NCBI RefSeq assembly: GCF_963665355.1
Contig: NZ_OY762229.1
Coordinates: 1,612,001-1,676,000 of the forward strand
DNA length: 64,000 bases
Direction: 5' to 3'
Source of the DNA: an uncultured Desulfobacter sp.
Lineage (GTDB): Bacteria; Desulfobacterota; Desulfobacteria; Desulfobacterales; Desulfobacteraceae
Shown here: piece by piece, positions 51,915-62,648 of the stretch
Position numbering within the stretch: the stretch's first letter is position 1
How the letters are laid out: each line of letters starts with the position of its first letter
Position numbers and translations under genes: made by a program
Notes under the pieces: model-generated
Told to the model about the DNA's origin: nothing
The model's input: the letters and a program-made list of their open reading frames with translations, nothing else
Database searches by the model: none

Positions 51915-52963
51915 TACATATGACGAAAGCGCACCACCTCCTGCTTAAAAGCAAGCCCCAGTTCAATGCGGTCCAAAACCTTTTGTTTTTCATCCGGGAA
52001 CTGATATCCCTCATACCCGTGGTGGAAGACCAGGTCTCCCGAGGCTGTGCGCCAGTAGTTGCCCATGTGGTCAAAGCAGACCTTGGAGGTTACATTCAGG
52101 TTTTGTATCATCCGGCGCAATTCCAGGAGCTGCTCCCGGGGATCAAGCATGATGATCTGTCCCTGTTTGAACTGGTCATACATTGATGTGCCCCGGGCCG
52201 GTCTGAAAGGCCGGGACCGGATATAATGGGGATTGATTTCACTGAGCACCCGGGCTGTATTTTCAGCATGCTGGTCTGTCATCGCCTTGCCGCCAAGTCC
52301 GGGCATCCAGTATTCCGACACCTGAAATCCGGCTTCCATGGCCTTTCTGCCGCCTTCAATAAGGCCGTCAGCCGTTACCCCCTTTTTGATCTGTTTGAGC
52401 AGAGCATCATCTCCGGTTTCAAGGCCCAGGTGAAGCCTGTCAAGACCGGCCGCGCGTATGGCTTTCAGATCCCCAAGGGAACGCTGGGCCAGGGTCCGGG
52501 CTCTTGCGTAAGTGGTGATTCTTTCAATGGAAGGAAAGGTTTGCTTAAGATAGGTCAATGCTTCAATAAAATCTTGGGGCGGCATAATCATGGAGTTGCC
52601 GTCCTGTAAGAATGCGGTTTTCCCCCCCGCCGCCATCCACTGGATCAGCATGTCCGCACCCGGATGATAGTTTAAGCCCGGGGCTTTTTCAAGCAATGCC
52701 AGAATGGCCTCCCGGGTGACCAGGCCACCGTGTCCCAAGGCCTTTGATTCAGCCTGGAGGTCAGACATAAGGTTTGCCATGGCATTGATGTCGGATTTGA
52801 TCTCCTCCAGGGATCTTAAATTAAATTTTTTTCCTTTATACATGGTGCAGAAGGTGCAGTGGTTCCAGGGACAGTTTCTGGTAAAACGGACCAGCAGGGA
52901 CGCGCTGCCCCCTTCACTGGGGGGGCGGTATACGCCGGTTTCGAACGGGTAGTCTCGGCTCAT
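51914..52963 (-). CDS. Radical SAM protein of unknown substrate
   Basis: A 349-residue protein with an unusual cluster motif C-x4-C-x2-C in RNCPWNHCTFC at residues about 30-38 (the common form is C-x3-C-x2-C), then GLETGDDALLKQI and MPGLGGKA segments of the SAM barrel. ATG 52963 is chosen with GAAAGGA at seven bases; the open frame extends back to 53023. Related proteins of this type are widespread in sulfate reducers with no known function. Its stop is inside the long palindromic repeat. Confidence 0.83.
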   Translation of the reverse strand: MSRDYPFETGVYRPPSEGGSASLLVRFTRNCPWNHCTFCTMYKGKKFNLRSLEEIKSDINAMANLMSDLQAESKALGHGGLVTREAILALLEKAPGLNYHPGADMLIQWMAAGGKTAFLQDGNSMIMPPQDFIEALTYLKQTFPSIERITTYARARTLAQRSLGDLKAIRAAGLDRLHLGLETGDDALLKQIKKGVTADGLIEGGRKAMEAGFQVSEYWMPGLGGKAMTDQHAENTARVLSEINPHYIRSRPFRPARGTSMYDQFKQGQIIMLDPREQLLELRRMIQNLNVTSKVCFDHMGNYWRTASGDLVFHHGYEGYQFPDEKQKVLDRIELGLAFKQEVVRFRHM

Positions 52964-53100
52964 CATTACATCCTTTCTGAATTGTCTATTGTTACAGAAT
53001 GCTAATGATATGCCGGAAGTCAACCCATTGCAAAGAATTGCCCGGCAGTCATATGCAACTTGCCTGAAGGTTATTCATCCTAAAAAAATATAAAAGCAAT

Positions 53101-53129
53101 TTAATATGTTACATGGACTTTCATATAAT
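53101..53129 (+). promoter_or_regulatory. Likely uvrA promoter
   Basis: TTAATA (53101-53106) and TATAAT (53124-53129) are 17 bp apart, 75 bp before uvrA. I looked for a LexA box and found no clear CTGT-N8-ACAG; a GTTACAG further upstream lacks its partner. Confidence 0.45.
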
Positions 53130-53203
53130 ACTTTTACCCGGACTTTACTTTTTCAATGCAGGTGATTATTGTTGTTTGGAAATTCCCAAAAAACCGGTGA
53201 CCC

Positions 53204-56179
53204 ATGAAAAAGAATACTGCTGCCGCTGTGCACCAGACAGCTGATAGTTATGCTGCTGACAGCCTGATACCCCCGCACTCCCTGGAAGAGGACTCCCGGT
53301 CCAAGGAACTGGACCGAATCATTGTCCGGGGTGCCAAGGAACATAATCTTAAAAATATTGATGTAGAGATTCCCAAGAAAAAACTGGTGGTGGTGACGGG
53401 CGTGTCCGGGTCGGGCAAGTCCAGTCTGGCCTTTGATACCATCTTTGCCGAAGGACAGCGCCGGTATGTGGAATCCTTGTCCTCCTATGCCCGGCAGTTC
53501 ATCGGACAGATGGAAAAACCGCGCTACGATACCATTAGAGGGCTTTCCCCCACCATTGCCATTGAACAGAAGGCGGCCTCCAAAAATCCCCGGTCCACCG
53601 TGGGCACCATTACCGAAATTTATGACTACCTGCGGGTGCTCTTTGCCCGGGTGGGGACCCAATATTGCTATAAGTGCGGCAGCAAGGTAGGCAGGGGCCA
53701 TGCCCAGGCCATGGTCTCCCAGATTATGGATCTTCCTGATGGTTCCAAAATTCTGATTCTGGCGCCCATTGTGGAAAACCGCAAAGGTGAACACCGGGAG
53801 CGTCTTGAAGAGCTCAAGCGAGACGGCTACGCACGGGTCCGGGTGGACGGTGTGGTTCAGGACCTTGAAAATGTCCAGTCCCTGGCCCGCAACAAAAAGC
53901 ACCACATTGAAGTGGTGGTGGACCGGCTGGTGGTAAAGTCCGAAGGCGCGTTTGAAAAACGGCTGACCGACTCCGTGGAAGCCGCCCTGAAACTGGGTGC
54001 AGGCCAGCTCATTGTCCACATGATGGGCCGGGAAGATCTGAAAATGAGCGAGGCCCGCTCCTGTTGCGGCATTGCCTATCCCGAACTGATCCCCCAGATC
54101 TTTTCATTTAACTCACCTTTGGGCATGTGTCCGGACTGCAACGGCATTGGCACCTTGCTGGCCATTGATCCGGATAAGGTGGTGCCGGATCCCGGTCTGT
54201 CCATTCGTGAAGGGGCGGTGATCCCCTGGAAAAATTATTTCATCAAAAACCCGCGGTTCAGCAATGACAACTCCTGGGGCAAGGGCCAGCTTCTGGCCAT
54301 GGAGGAGCAGTGGGGCATAGATTTCGATACGCCCTGGAACAAGCTGCCAAAAAAACAACGGGATCTGCTCCTCTACGGCTCCGGCGACAAGCAGATGACC
54401 GTGAACTGGAATTCATCAAAGATTCAGGGGCAGTTTTCCCGCACCCATGAAGGACTGATCCATACCCTGATGCGCCGGTACCGGAACACCCAGTCCGAAA
54501 ATCAGAAAAAGTACTATACCGATTTCATGACCGCCGCCACCTGTACGGCATGTAAGGGAAGACGGTTGCGGGATGAGATTCTGCATGTCCGAATCGATGG
54601 AAAATCCATTATTGATGTCACTGAGATGACAGTGAAGCAGGCCTATAACTTTATCTCATCCCTTGAACTGACGGGCAGCAAAAAACTCATTGCCGCTGAA
54701 CTGCTCAAGGAGATCCGGGACCGCCTGGGCTTCCTTGTGAATGTGGGCCTGGATTATCTCTCCCTGGACCGGTCCGGACCTACACTGTCCGGCGGGGAGT
54801 CCCAGCGCATCCGCCTGGCCTCCCAGGTGGGATCTGAACTGACAGGGGTGCTTTATATCCTGGACGAACCCTCCATCGGCCTGCACCAGAGAGACAACAT
54901 CAAACTGCTCTCCACGCTGAAACATCTGCGGGACATCGGCAACACCCTGCTCATTGTGGAGCATGACCAGGAGACCATGGAAGCCTCGGACTGGATTGTG
55001 GACATCGGCCCGGGTGCCGGCCACCTGGGCGGAGAGATCGTGGCCCAGGGCACGCCTGAGCAGATTCGGAACAACCCGGTCTCCCTCACCGGTCAATTTT
55101 TAAGCGGAAACCAGACCATTGCAGTGCCAGAGGTCCGCCGGACGCCCGGGGCCATGGGGAATAAATGGATTACCATCCACGGGGCATGTGAAAACAATCT
55201 GGACAACATTACAGCCGAAATTCCCGTGGGACTATTGACGGCTGTTACCGGTGTGTCCGGTGCAGGAAAATCCACCCTGGTCAACCAGATTCTCTACCCG
55301 GCCCTGGCGGTAAAACTGAACGGCTCCCAGATGAGTGTGGGAAAACATAAAAAAATAACCGGACTGTCCCACATCAACAAGATCATTAATATTGACCAGA
55401 AACCCATCGGCCGGACTCCCCGGAGCAATCCCGCCACCTACACCAAACTGTTTGACCCCATCCGGGATCTGTTTGCCATGCTGCCCGAATCCCAGGCCAG
55501 GGGGTATAAAAAAGGCAGATTCTCCTTTAATGTCAAGGGCGGACGGTGTGAGGCCTGCCAGGGGGACGGATACATCAAGGTGGAGATGCACTTTCTGGCC
55601 GATGTGTTTGTGCCCTGTGATGTATGCCACGGCAAACGATTCAACAAGTCCACTCTGGAGATCAAGTATAAGGATCACTCCATTGCCGATGTTCTGGATC
55701 TCTCTGTGGTCCAGGCCCGGGACCTGTTTGATGCCCACGCCAAAATAACCGGAATTCTGGATACACTGATGGATGTGGGACTCTCCTACATCAAACTGGG
55801 TCAGGCCGCCACCACCCTGTCCGGCGGAGAAGCCCAGCGGATCAAACTGGCCCGGGAACTGGCCAGAAAAGACACCGGCGATACCCTTTATATTCTGGAC
55901 GAGCCCACCACAGGACTTCACTTCCAGGACATCCGAATGCTGCTGCAGGTGCTCCAGCGCCTCACCCATGCCGGCAACACCGTGGTGATCATTGAGCATA
56001 ACCTGGATGTGATCAAGACCGCCGACTGGATCATGGACATCGGCCCCGAGGGTGGCAGCGGCGGCGGCCGGATTGTGGCGGCAGGCCCCCCGGAAAAGGT
56101 GGCCATGGATCCAGACAGTTACACCGGCCGGTATCTACACCCTGTCCTTAGCCTGAACGGCTGCAATTCTGTTCAATGA
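53204..56179 (+). CDS. uvrA: Excinuclease ABC subunit A
   Basis: A 991-residue UvrA, about 40-50 residues longer than usual because of an N-terminal extension with no recognised motif. Two ABC ATPase cores: Walker [10 protein letters not shown] and GVSGAGKST, signatures LSGGESQRI and LSGGEAQRI, Walker [13 protein letters not shown] and [12 protein letters not shown]; zinc-binding Cys pairs ([14 protein letters not shown] and CEACQG/CDVCHG). It finds bulky DNA lesions with UvrB. No uvrB or uvrC is nearby. Confidence 0.97.
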   Translation: MKKNTAAAVHQTADSYAADSLIPPHSLEEDSRSKELDRIIVRGAKEHNLKNIDVEIPKKKLVVVTGVSGSGKSSLAFDTIFAEGQRRYVESLSSYARQFIGQMEKPRYDTIRGLSPTIAIEQKAASKNPRSTVGTITEIYDYLRVLFARVGTQYCYKCGSKVGRGHAQAMVSQIMDLPDGSKILILAPIVENRKGEHRERLEELKRDGYARVRVDGVVQDLENVQSLARNKKHHIEVVVDRLVVKSEGAFEKRLTDSVEAALKLGAGQLIVHMMGREDLKMSEARSCCGIAYPELIPQIFSFNSPLGMCPDCNGIGTLLAIDPDKVVPDPGLSIREGAVIPWKNYFIKNPRFSNDNSWGKGQLLAMEEQWGIDFDTPWNKLPKKQRDLLLYGSGDKQMTVNWNSSKIQGQFSRTHEGLIHTLMRRYRNTQSENQKKYYTDFMTAATCTACKGRRLRDEILHVRIDGKSIIDVTEMTVKQAYNFISSLELTGSKKLIAAELLKEIRDRLGFLVNVGLDYLSLDRSGPTLSGGESQRIRLASQVGSELTGVLYILDEPSIGLHQRDNIKLLSTLKHLRDIGNTLLIVEHDQETMEASDWIVDIGPGAGHLGGEIVAQGTPEQIRNNPVSLTGQFLSGNQTIAVPEVRRTPGAMGNKWITIHGACENNLDNITAEIPVGLLTAVTGVSGAGKSTLVNQILYPALAVKLNGSQMSVGKHKKITGLSHINKIINIDQKPIGRTPRSNPATYTKLFDPIRDLFAMLPESQARGYKKGRFSFNVKGGRCEACQGDGYIKVEMHFLADVFVPCDVCHGKRFNKSTLEIKYKDHSIADVLDLSVVQARDLFDAHAKITGILDTLMDVGLSYIKLGQAATTLSGGEAQRIKLARELARKDTGDTLYILDEPTTGLHFQDIRMLLQVLQRLTHAGNTVVIIEHNLDVIKTADWIMDIGPEGGSGGGRIVAAGPPEKVAMDPDSYTGRYLHPVLSLNGCNSVQ

Positions 56180-56385
56180 GCTACATTTTTTGCGCTCTTG
56201 TTGCGAAAAAAATGAAAGTTTTGTAACTCATTTTTTATCAGAATAATGCCTTTGCATAAAAACTATTTAAAAACAGGCTGTTATCTTTTTGGTATGGCCT
56301 TTGCAAAACATAAAGACAAAGGATACATCCTTCCTGAAACCAAGGAACACTCCATTTGTCCTTGTCGCAACTATCTCTCCCCCCT

Positions 56386-56416
56386 CCCTGTGCCGGAAAA
56401 ACAATCCGGCACAGGG
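56386..56416. repeat. 12-bp perfect hairpin downstream of uvrA
   Basis: CCCTGTGCCGGA (56386-56397) and its complement (56405-56416) enclose a 7-base loop. No T run follows, so it is not a standard intrinsic terminator, but it may fold in RNA. The 530-bp gap up to 56711 holds a small open frame (56246-56470) with weak support and the promoter at 56647. Confidence 0.5.
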
Positions 56417-56646
56417 CCTCATCAATCAACAGAATGCCCAAATAACCAGGAGGCCTTGAAACGAATGTGAAATCAATGCATGTATCGCTTTTGATACCCA
56501 TTTAATATGTCTGTTTGCCGATACAAAATGACTTTAAAAAGGATAACTATAAAAAAATGAAAATTTCGTTCCTATGTATGAATTTTTGGTAACCAGTTCG
56601 TGTTCAGCAGTTTTTGTATTTGTTTATTGTTTTGAAATTCAACGCA

Positions 56647-56675
56647 TTACAAGATGGCATGTTTTTTGCTATACT
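56647..56675 (+). promoter_or_regulatory. Likely promoter of the chitin-synthase-like GT2 gene
   Basis: TTACAA (56647-56652) and TATACT (56670-56675) with 17 bp between, about 35 bp before the ATG, plus AAGGAGATG as Shine-Dalgarno. Confidence 0.45.
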
Positions 56676-56711
56676 GGCGATTGGGTTTAAAAAAATAAGG
56701 AGATGTAAATT

Positions 56712-58094
56712 ATGGTAACGACCCGAGAGATTATCAAAAATAAAAATAGATTTGCAGCCCTGGCCTGTATTCTGGCAGTTGTGGCAGCAGTTTGTGTGTA
56801 TGGTACCGAGAGCTCATCTGCCACCCAGCTTCTTAAAGGGATGCCCTGGGGGCGCGGGCTTATTGTCTTATTTTTCGTTTTTTCCAGTCTGGCTTTGGCA
56901 GAATTGTTATGGAGAATCATACTGGTAGTGAAATACAGGCCTGTTCCGGGGGTGTCCGATGATGAACTGCCGGCATGTACGGTTGTCGTACCTGCTTACA
57001 ATGAGGGCCGCCAGGTATTTGATACCCTTAAGAGCCTTGCCTCCTGTAACTACCCCAGGAATAAAATTCAACTCATTGCTGTGGACGACGGCAGTGCAGA
57101 TGACACCTGGGTGTGGATTAAAAAGGCTGCAAGAGCACTTCCAGTCCCTGTTCTGACCATACGTCACTCCAAAAACAAAGGCAAACGCCAGGCCCTTTAT
57201 AATGGGTTTAAAAAAAGTACCGGAACAGTGCTGGTCACCGTGGACAGTGACTCCATAGTGGAGGCGGACACTCTTAGAAATCTGGTATCCCCCATGGCAT
57301 TAAACTCCGATGTCGGTGCTGTTGCAGGAAATGTCCGGGTGCTCAACCAGGCCCAGGGTATCATCCCCCGGATGGTGGATATTGTTTTTGTGTTCAGCTT
57401 TGATTTCATGCGTGCCAGCCAGAGCATGGTCCGCACAGTGACCTGCACACCCGGGGCCCTGTCTGCATATCGGAAATCTGCTGTCTTAAATGTGCTTGAT
57501 AAATGGCTGAATCAGACATTTCTCGGCCGCCCCGCCAATATTGGCGAAGACCGCGCATTGACAAATATGATTCTTCGCCAGGGATATGACGTGGTGTTTC
57601 AGCAGAATGCCAGAGTCTTTACCGAGGTCCCGGTGCGCTATTCCCAGCTTTGCAAAATGTATTTGAGGTGGGCCAGAAGCAATGTCCGTGAAACCATTGC
57701 CATGACAACCTTTATCTTTACGCGGTTTCGCAGCAGATCAATACTTGGGGCACGGATCAACCTGGTTTCCGACGTACTCAAGCTGACCGTGGCCCAGATT
57801 TTTTTCCTGATCTCCTGGGGGCTGATTTTGTGGAATCCGGCCATATTCGGGAGCAAGACCATTATCGGCATTATATTGGGTGCCAGCTTGTCCGCCACAA
57901 TCTATGCCTTGAAATTCGGCAAAATTTCCTCGGTACTGGCATTTATCTATGGATTTTTCTTTTTCTTCGGCCTGACCTGGATTAAACCCTATGCCCTGAT
58001 TACCCCTCACAACTCTCGTTGGATGACACGGGCCCGCCCCAAGGTCGACAACACAACTATTGCCCACCCGATCAGCGCCCGGCAGTTGACATAA
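56712..58094 (+). CDS. Membrane GT2 glycosyltransferase (chitin-synthase/hyaluronan-synthase/NodC-like)
   Basis: A 460-residue processive-type GT2. Two N-terminal helices, a catalytic domain with VVPAYNEG, VDDGSADD, VDSDS, GEDRAL and the Q/RxxRW-like LRWARSN (here CKMYLRWARSN), then three C-terminal membrane helices. This is the layout of enzymes polymerising N-acetylglucosamine or similar beta-linked polysaccharides. It is a single gene with its own promoter and terminator. The polymer is unknown; a PgaC-like role is one option, but no pga partners are in the window. Confidence 0.85.
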   Translation: MVTTREIIKNKNRFAALACILAVVAAVCVYGTESSSATQLLKGMPWGRGLIVLFFVFSSLALAELLWRIILVVKYRPVPGVSDDELPACTVVVPAYNEGRQVFDTLKSLASCNYPRNKIQLIAVDDGSADDTWVWIKKAARALPVPVLTIRHSKNKGKRQALYNGFKKSTGTVLVTVDSDSIVEADTLRNLVSPMALNSDVGAVAGNVRVLNQAQGIIPRMVDIVFVFSFDFMRASQSMVRTVTCTPGALSAYRKSAVLNVLDKWLNQTFLGRPANIGEDRALTNMILRQGYDVVFQQNARVFTEVPVRYSQLCKMYLRWARSNVRETIAMTTFIFTRFRSRSILGARINLVSDVLKLTVAQIFFLISWGLILWNPAIFGSKTIIGIILGASLSATIYALKFGKISSVLAFIYGFFFFFGLTWIKPYALITPHNSRWMTRARPKVDNTTIAHPISARQLT

Positions 58095-58121
58095 TCATAT
58101 CTTACTTTCTTGCGTTTTTTC

Positions 58122-58155
58122 GACACGGCAGCACCGTTCCCGGTGCTGCCGTGTC
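58122..58155. terminator. Strong hairpin between convergent genes
   Basis: GACACGGCAGCACCG and its complement form a 15-bp stem with a 4-base TTCC loop, lying between the stop codons of the GT2 gene (plus) and the beta-CASP gene (minus). On the plus strand it is followed by CCTCTTT; a clean T run is lacking on both strands. Confidence 0.7.
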
Positions 58156-58165
58156 CCTCTTTAAA

Positions 58166-59749
58166 TCACGCTAAATTATACCAGTCTCCCGGCTGGGGAA
58201 CAAAGGCGTTATATCCTTTTTCGTTGAGACGCTGGGCAAATGCGGCACTCTGGTCTGCTTCCCCGTGAACCACGGCAATGTTTTTCACCCGGAGATTGGA
58301 TTCATCAACCACCCGCATCAGTTCATGGCGGTCAGCATGGGCGGAAAACCCGCCGATTTTTTCCACATGGGCTTTCAGGGGGTAGGCTTTTCCCAGAATT
58401 TTGACTTCCGGAGCTTTGTCTTCACCCCTACTTTCCCCCATGCCTAGTTCTTCAATGCGCCGTCCCAGGGTATTGTTGGCCATATACCCCACGATGAGGA
58501 TGGTATGTTTGGGATTATGTATTTTATATCGAAGGTGATGAAGTATCCGGCCTGCTTCACACATGCCGGATGCTGAAATCACGATGTGCGGGGTATCGTC
58601 CTGGGTGACGCGCATGGACTCCTCCACCGACTCGACAAACTTGATGTTTTTAAAGTAAAAGGGGTTGATCCCTTTTTCCAGGAATATTTTATGGGTCTCC
58701 CTGTCATAGGTTTCCGGATGCTCCCCAAAGACCTTTGTGATATTTGATGCCAAAGGACTGTCCACATAAACAGGAACGTTGGGAACAGCGCCGGAGTCAT
58801 ACAGCTGGTGAAGAATGTAAATAAGCTCCTGGGTTCTGCCAAAGGCAAAGGATGGAATCAGAAGAGATCCTCCCCGGTCAATTGTCCGGGTCAGGGTATC
58901 TTTCAGGCTGCCTGAAAGATCAGCCACCGGGGCATGCTCACGGTCGCCGTAGGTGCTTTCAACGATCATAAGATCAATATCCCTGTCCTCTTCATCAAAT
59001 TCCAGGGTGGGATCTCTTAAAATGGGTTTTTCAAACCGGCCGATATCACCGGTAAAAAGTATTTTAAGGGGTTTGCCTCCGTTTTCGGGTTTTATCGTAA
59101 GCAAAGAAAAGGCTGATCCTAAAATATGGCCGGCCACGTAGAATTTTACCGTGGTGCCCTTGCCGATGGTCACTTCCGAGCCAAAGGGATAGCCATCAAT
59201 AAAAGAAAGGGATTCCAGGGCCTCCTCCTGGGTGTACAGCGGTGTCACCATCCCAAGGCCATGCTCCTTGTGAAGCGCGGCAATGGCCTCCACATTCAGT
59301 TCATGGGGGCTTTTTTTCAGCAGTTTTTTTATCTCGGCTTTTTCCTTGTTGGAAAGCTGCTGCTTGGTTTTGGACTGCTCAACATCATACAGAAACGAAC
59401 GCAGGGCTTTATAATTAAGGTACTGGGCATCGGACTCCTGGATATGCCCTGAATCCAGAAGCATATACTCCAAAGCATCTTTTGTGGGCCGGGTGGTGAC
59501 AACCCGGCCGGAAAACCCTTCCTTTGTCAACAACGGTATCCGGCCGGAATGATCAATGTGGGCATGGGAAAGAACCATGGTGGTGATTTCAGACCGGTTT
59601 ACAGGAAAGTCTTCGTTTTTATCCCGGCTCTCCTTTCTTCGGCCCTGGAACATGCCGCAATCCAGTAAAATTTTATCAACGCCTGTATCCAGCACATGCA
59701 TGGATCCGGTCACCTCGCCTGCTGCTCCGAAAAATCCCACTTTAACCAT
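58166..59749 (-). CDS. Metallo-beta-lactamase/beta-CASP RNA-nuclease-like protein
   Basis: A 527-residue protein: MBL fold with the zinc motif SHAHIDHSGRIP near the N-terminus, TGDIGRFE and the beta-CASP insertion (DLMIVESTYGDREH, PSFAFGRTQELI, ISASGMCEAGR), closing with the RMMBL part (GGFSAHADRHEL, VVHGEADQ). This is the CPSF73-like exo/endonuclease family of bacteria and archaea. It should process or degrade RNA. Monocistronic; convergent with the GT2 gene. Confidence 0.88.
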   Translation of the reverse strand: MVKVGFFGAAGEVTGSMHVLDTGVDKILLDCGMFQGRRKESRDKNEDFPVNRSEITTMVLSHAHIDHSGRIPLLTKEGFSGRVVTTRPTKDALEYMLLDSGHIQESDAQYLNYKALRSFLYDVEQSKTKQQLSNKEKAEIKKLLKKSPHELNVEAIAALHKEHGLGMVTPLYTQEEALESLSFIDGYPFGSEVTIGKGTTVKFYVAGHILGSAFSLLTIKPENGGKPLKILFTGDIGRFEKPILRDPTLEFDEEDRDIDLMIVESTYGDREHAPVADLSGSLKDTLTRTIDRGGSLLIPSFAFGRTQELIYILHQLYDSGAVPNVPVYVDSPLASNITKVFGEHPETYDRETHKIFLEKGINPFYFKNIKFVESVEESMRVTQDDTPHIVISASGMCEAGRILHHLRYKIHNPKHTILIVGYMANNTLGRRIEELGMGESRGEDKAPEVKILGKAYPLKAHVEKIGGFSAHADRHELMRVVDESNLRVKNIAVVHGEADQSAAFAQRLNEKGYNAFVPQPGDWYNLA

Positions 59750-59770
59750 AGGTTTGTCCCTTTTCCTGAA

Positions 59771-60550
59771 TTAATTAAACAATTTCTTCAACAATTCCGT
59801 TGTCTGCTTCACCGGATCCTCCCGGATCGCTTTTTCCTCTTTTGCCAGATAGTAGAAAATACCGTTTAGGGCTTCCTCCACCGCATAGTCTGTCAGATTG
59901 CCCTTTACATCCGGAACCAGGGGCAGGGATTTATACTTATCCACCAACTGGTCATAGGATTGTACGGCTCCGACTTCTTCCAGGGTGTTCTGCACCACCG
60001 GGGTAAATGCCTCGGTGAGATCGCCGGACATTTTGCCCTTGAAATACTGGGTGGCGGCATCATCTGCACCATTGAGAATGCTTTTGGCATCGTCAAAGGA
60101 CATCTGGGAAATGGCATTGACAAACAGTTGTTTGGCTTTGGGGGTGGCTGCTTCGGCCGCCCGGTTCAGTTTCAGTTCCAGATCCTGGGCATAAGAGCCC
60201 AGCCCGGCCTTGTTCATCAGCATTTGGGCCTTGGAAAGGTAGGACGGCAAAGGGATATGGATGCTTGAGTCGGAATTAAAGCCGTTTTCAGCGCTCAACT
60301 GCCTGACAACGGTTCCGGCACCTGTCTCCAGCGCCTCTTTAAGGCCGGCGATAATTTCGCTGCCGGTAAGGTTGCCGTCATTTGAACTGGAGTTGCCAGA
60401 ACTGTCGCTGTCGTCGCTTTTACTAAGAGATTTAATCAACGAAGAGCCCTGGTCCAACAGGGAACTGCCGGCCAGAACAGGTCCCTGAAATCCTGAAACA
60501 AAGCTAAAAACAATAGCTGCTGCTGAAACCATGATGCTTTTTTTTAACAT
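59771..60550 (-). CDS. DUF4197 protein, exported
   Basis: A 259-residue protein with a signal peptide (MLKKSIMVSAAAIVFSF, cleavage probably after VLAG), a Ser/Asp-rich linker (about 45-65) and a DUF4197 domain (about 65-240: LKEALETGAGTVVRQL, then LPSYLSKAQMLMNK and MSFDDAKSILNGADDAAT). Function not established. ATG 60550 with GGGAG upstream is preferred to 60568. It follows the AsmA gene by 20 bases, so the two are one operon of envelope proteins. Confidence 0.82.
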   Translation of the reverse strand: MLKKSIMVSAAAIVFSFVSGFQGPVLAGSSLLDQGSSLIKSLSKSDDSDSSGNSSSNDGNLTGSEIIAGLKEALETGAGTVVRQLSAENGFNSDSSIHIPLPSYLSKAQMLMNKAGLGSYAQDLELKLNRAAEAATPKAKQLFVNAISQMSFDDAKSILNGADDAATQYFKGKMSGDLTEAFTPVVQNTLEEVGAVQSYDQLVDKYKSLPLVPDVKGNLTDYAVEEALNGIFYYLAKEEKAIREDPVKQTTELLKKLFN

Positions 60551-60570
60551 TTTGAACCGTTCTCCCATAA

Positions 60571-62622
60571 TTATTTTAATAACCCTTTTATCAGCTTTTT
60601 GGCTGCATCTTCCACATCCTTCTTTTTAATATCTCCCGAGCCGTCACCTTTAAGGATCTGCTTGATTTCATCGGCGTCGGGCAGCCGGTTCTTCATAATG
60701 GCTTCGAGATCCAGTGTTACCTTTGGTTCTTCCCAGGTACCTGTGATCACAAAGGGAATGAGCAGCCCCGAACGATCCTTGGTATCCCCCTGACCCTTCA
60801 GAGTGGCCACCAGTTTCGGTTCAATCCTGAAATTCAGGTCTTCTTTTATCAGACTGGTTTCACCTCTGGCAACAAGTCTGAGCAGAGGAGATACAAGGGA
60901 TGCATCCTCAATTTTCAAAAGGCCTTTCGTGGCCATATATGGAATCTTAAGTTCGGCAAAATCGGTTCTGGGTTTTTCCGGGGTGGATTCTTTCAGGCCA
61001 ATGTCTGCCTTGGCATTGCGGATGGTGCGGGCAATATCAACACCCACAATGGCACCATCAAGAAATTTAATCTCTCCTTCGCCGTCCAGGGTCTTTTTAA
61101 TCATTTCCGGGGTGTCGCCGTCCATGGTAAGGGCAATATCCGAGGCCATGGTCCCTTCAATAATATCCTTACCCGTGCTGTCCCGGATGGCAGGTCCGGC
61201 CTGGACACCGCTGGTTGTCAGATGAAGATTCGTTGCCGGGGTATTTTTACGCACATCAACCCTGGCCGTTGCCCCGGCCTTTCCCTGGTAAAGATCCATG
61301 GTAAACGGATCCAGGGTAAACACCCCGTTTTTTCCTGCCAGGACTGCTGTAATTGTGGTCATGGTCAATCCGGATACCTTAAGAGAGCCTATATTCACCT
61401 TTGCATCCAGCACCATCCGGCGCAAAGGCGTATAATCGGTGGTCGTGGATTTGCTGTCGGGGTTGTCGGTATTCTTACCTGTGTTCCCGGCTTCGTCTCC
61501 GGCTGAGGTCTTCCCGTCCGAATCTTTCTCCGCAGCCGGAGGCAGGTACCGGTCCACGTCGATTTTATCCAGGGAGAGGGCGAATTTCAGATCCGGTTTT
61601 TCAAAGGCCTGGGCCCGGGCACTGAAGTTGATGGTGGAATCATCCAGTACCAGTACCCCGTTGGATAGGGTCACAGCCTTGGCAGATCCTTTGACAAGGG
61701 CTTTCAGGGAGAGCTTCTCCAGGACTGACACATCTGCGGTTTTGATGGGAACGGGCTGATCCAGGGCGGCAAAAAGCTTTTTGGGCGAAAAGGGCTTCAA
61801 TTCCAAGGCCAGATCAATTTTTTGTTCGGTCAGGGGTTTTATCAGCCGGCCTTGAAGAGAAACGGTCAGTTGATCCAGGGCCTTGCCCATAAGGTTAAAG
61901 TCGATATCCGTGGCACCGGGATTTTGTCCCACAGGGCCCACTTTCCCGGTCAAAGATACGGGTTTGCCGTCTATTTTGGCGCCAAAGACAATGGCAATGG
62001 CCTTATCCATACTGATGCCGGAGAGATTTAAGTTAAGATCTGAAATTTTTTTGGACAGGCCGGTGCCTTTGTCCGCATAGGAGAGAAATCCGTTGACGAT
62101 ATCAAACTGTTCAACGATAAATGACTTGATGGGAAGTTCTGTGCTGGTTGTGCCGGGGGATGCAGAGGTGTCCCGGGAGGGTTGGGTTTGACTCTTCTGA
62201 GCCGAAGAGCTGGTATCCACAGCCCCAATGTGTTCCCAGTTTCCCAGACCCGCCTTGTTTTTGACCAGAACGATGCTGGGAGAGTCCACGATGAATTTGT
62301 CCACCTCAATCTGCTTGGAAAAAAGAGGCAGAACCTTTACCCTGACTTCAAAGCTTTTCACCGAGATCATGGGCTTTTTCTCAAATCCTTCAGGATTGCC
62401 CAGGGTGAGGTCTGACAGCCGGATTCCGGCCCAGGGAAATAACGACAGTTTGATATCATCGCCCATGGAGAAACTGCGTCCGGTCTGCCGGGTCACCATG
62501 GATTCAATGTTTGGCAGATATTTTCCGACATCCACAAACATGGGGATCAATACAGCAGCGCCGATAATCAGACCGGCGAGAATGCCTACAGTAACAATGA
62601 CCCACTTCAAGAATCTGACCAT
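60571..62622 (-). CDS. AsmA-family envelope protein
   Basis: A 683-residue protein with one N-terminal membrane helix (about 8-28), then a long beta-rich periplasmic body of the AsmA type (WAGIRLSDLTLGNPEGF, LRLVARGETSL and GTWEEPKVTLDL near the C-terminus). AsmA-like proteins form elongated grooves thought to move phospholipids between membranes. A Ser/Thr/Asp-rich linker is at about 385-415. AAGGAG precedes ATG 62622. Confidence 0.87.
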   Translation of the reverse strand: MVRFLKWVIVTVGILAGLIIGAAVLIPMFVDVGKYLPNIESMVTRQTGRSFSMGDDIKLSLFPWAGIRLSDLTLGNPEGFEKKPMISVKSFEVRVKVLPLFSKQIEVDKFIVDSPSIVLVKNKAGLGNWEHIGAVDTSSSAQKSQTQPSRDTSASPGTTSTELPIKSFIVEQFDIVNGFLSYADKGTGLSKKISDLNLNLSGISMDKAIAIVFGAKIDGKPVSLTGKVGPVGQNPGATDIDFNLMGKALDQLTVSLQGRLIKPLTEQKIDLALELKPFSPKKLFAALDQPVPIKTADVSVLEKLSLKALVKGSAKAVTLSNGVLVLDDSTINFSARAQAFEKPDLKFALSLDKIDVDRYLPPAAEKDSDGKTSAGDEAGNTGKNTDNPDSKSTTTDYTPLRRMVLDAKVNIGSLKVSGLTMTTITAVLAGKNGVFTLDPFTMDLYQGKAGATARVDVRKNTPATNLHLTTSGVQAGPAIRDSTGKDIIEGTMASDIALTMDGDTPEMIKKTLDGEGEIKFLDGAIVGVDIARTIRNAKADIGLKESTPEKPRTDFAELKIPYMATKGLLKIEDASLVSPLLRLVARGETSLIKEDLNFRIEPKLVATLKGQGDTKDRSGLLIPFVITGTWEEPKVTLDLEAIMKNRLPDADEIKQILKGDGSGDIKKKDVEDAAKKLIKGLLK

Positions 62623-62648
62623 AGCAAACTCCTTGAAAAAATAGTAAG

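Noticed and set aside
53024-53203. LexA/SOS box before uvrA
   Set aside because: Only a half-like GTTACAG was seen upstream of the neighbouring gene; the pattern needed for a known LexA site is not complete.
53153-54019. Long minus-strand open frame (288 codons) inside uvrA
   Set aside because: Antisense to the UvrA Walker A region, with composition typical of a shadow frame of a GC-richer gene.
55232-55999. Minus-strand open frame of 255 codons inside uvrA
   Set aside because: Shadow of the second UvrA ATPase domain; no domain or start signal.
56246-56470. 74-codon open frame with a CPC motif after uvrA
   Set aside because: It crosses a 12-bp perfect hairpin, has no Shine-Dalgarno site and no recognisable family; it is more likely spacer or RNA structure.
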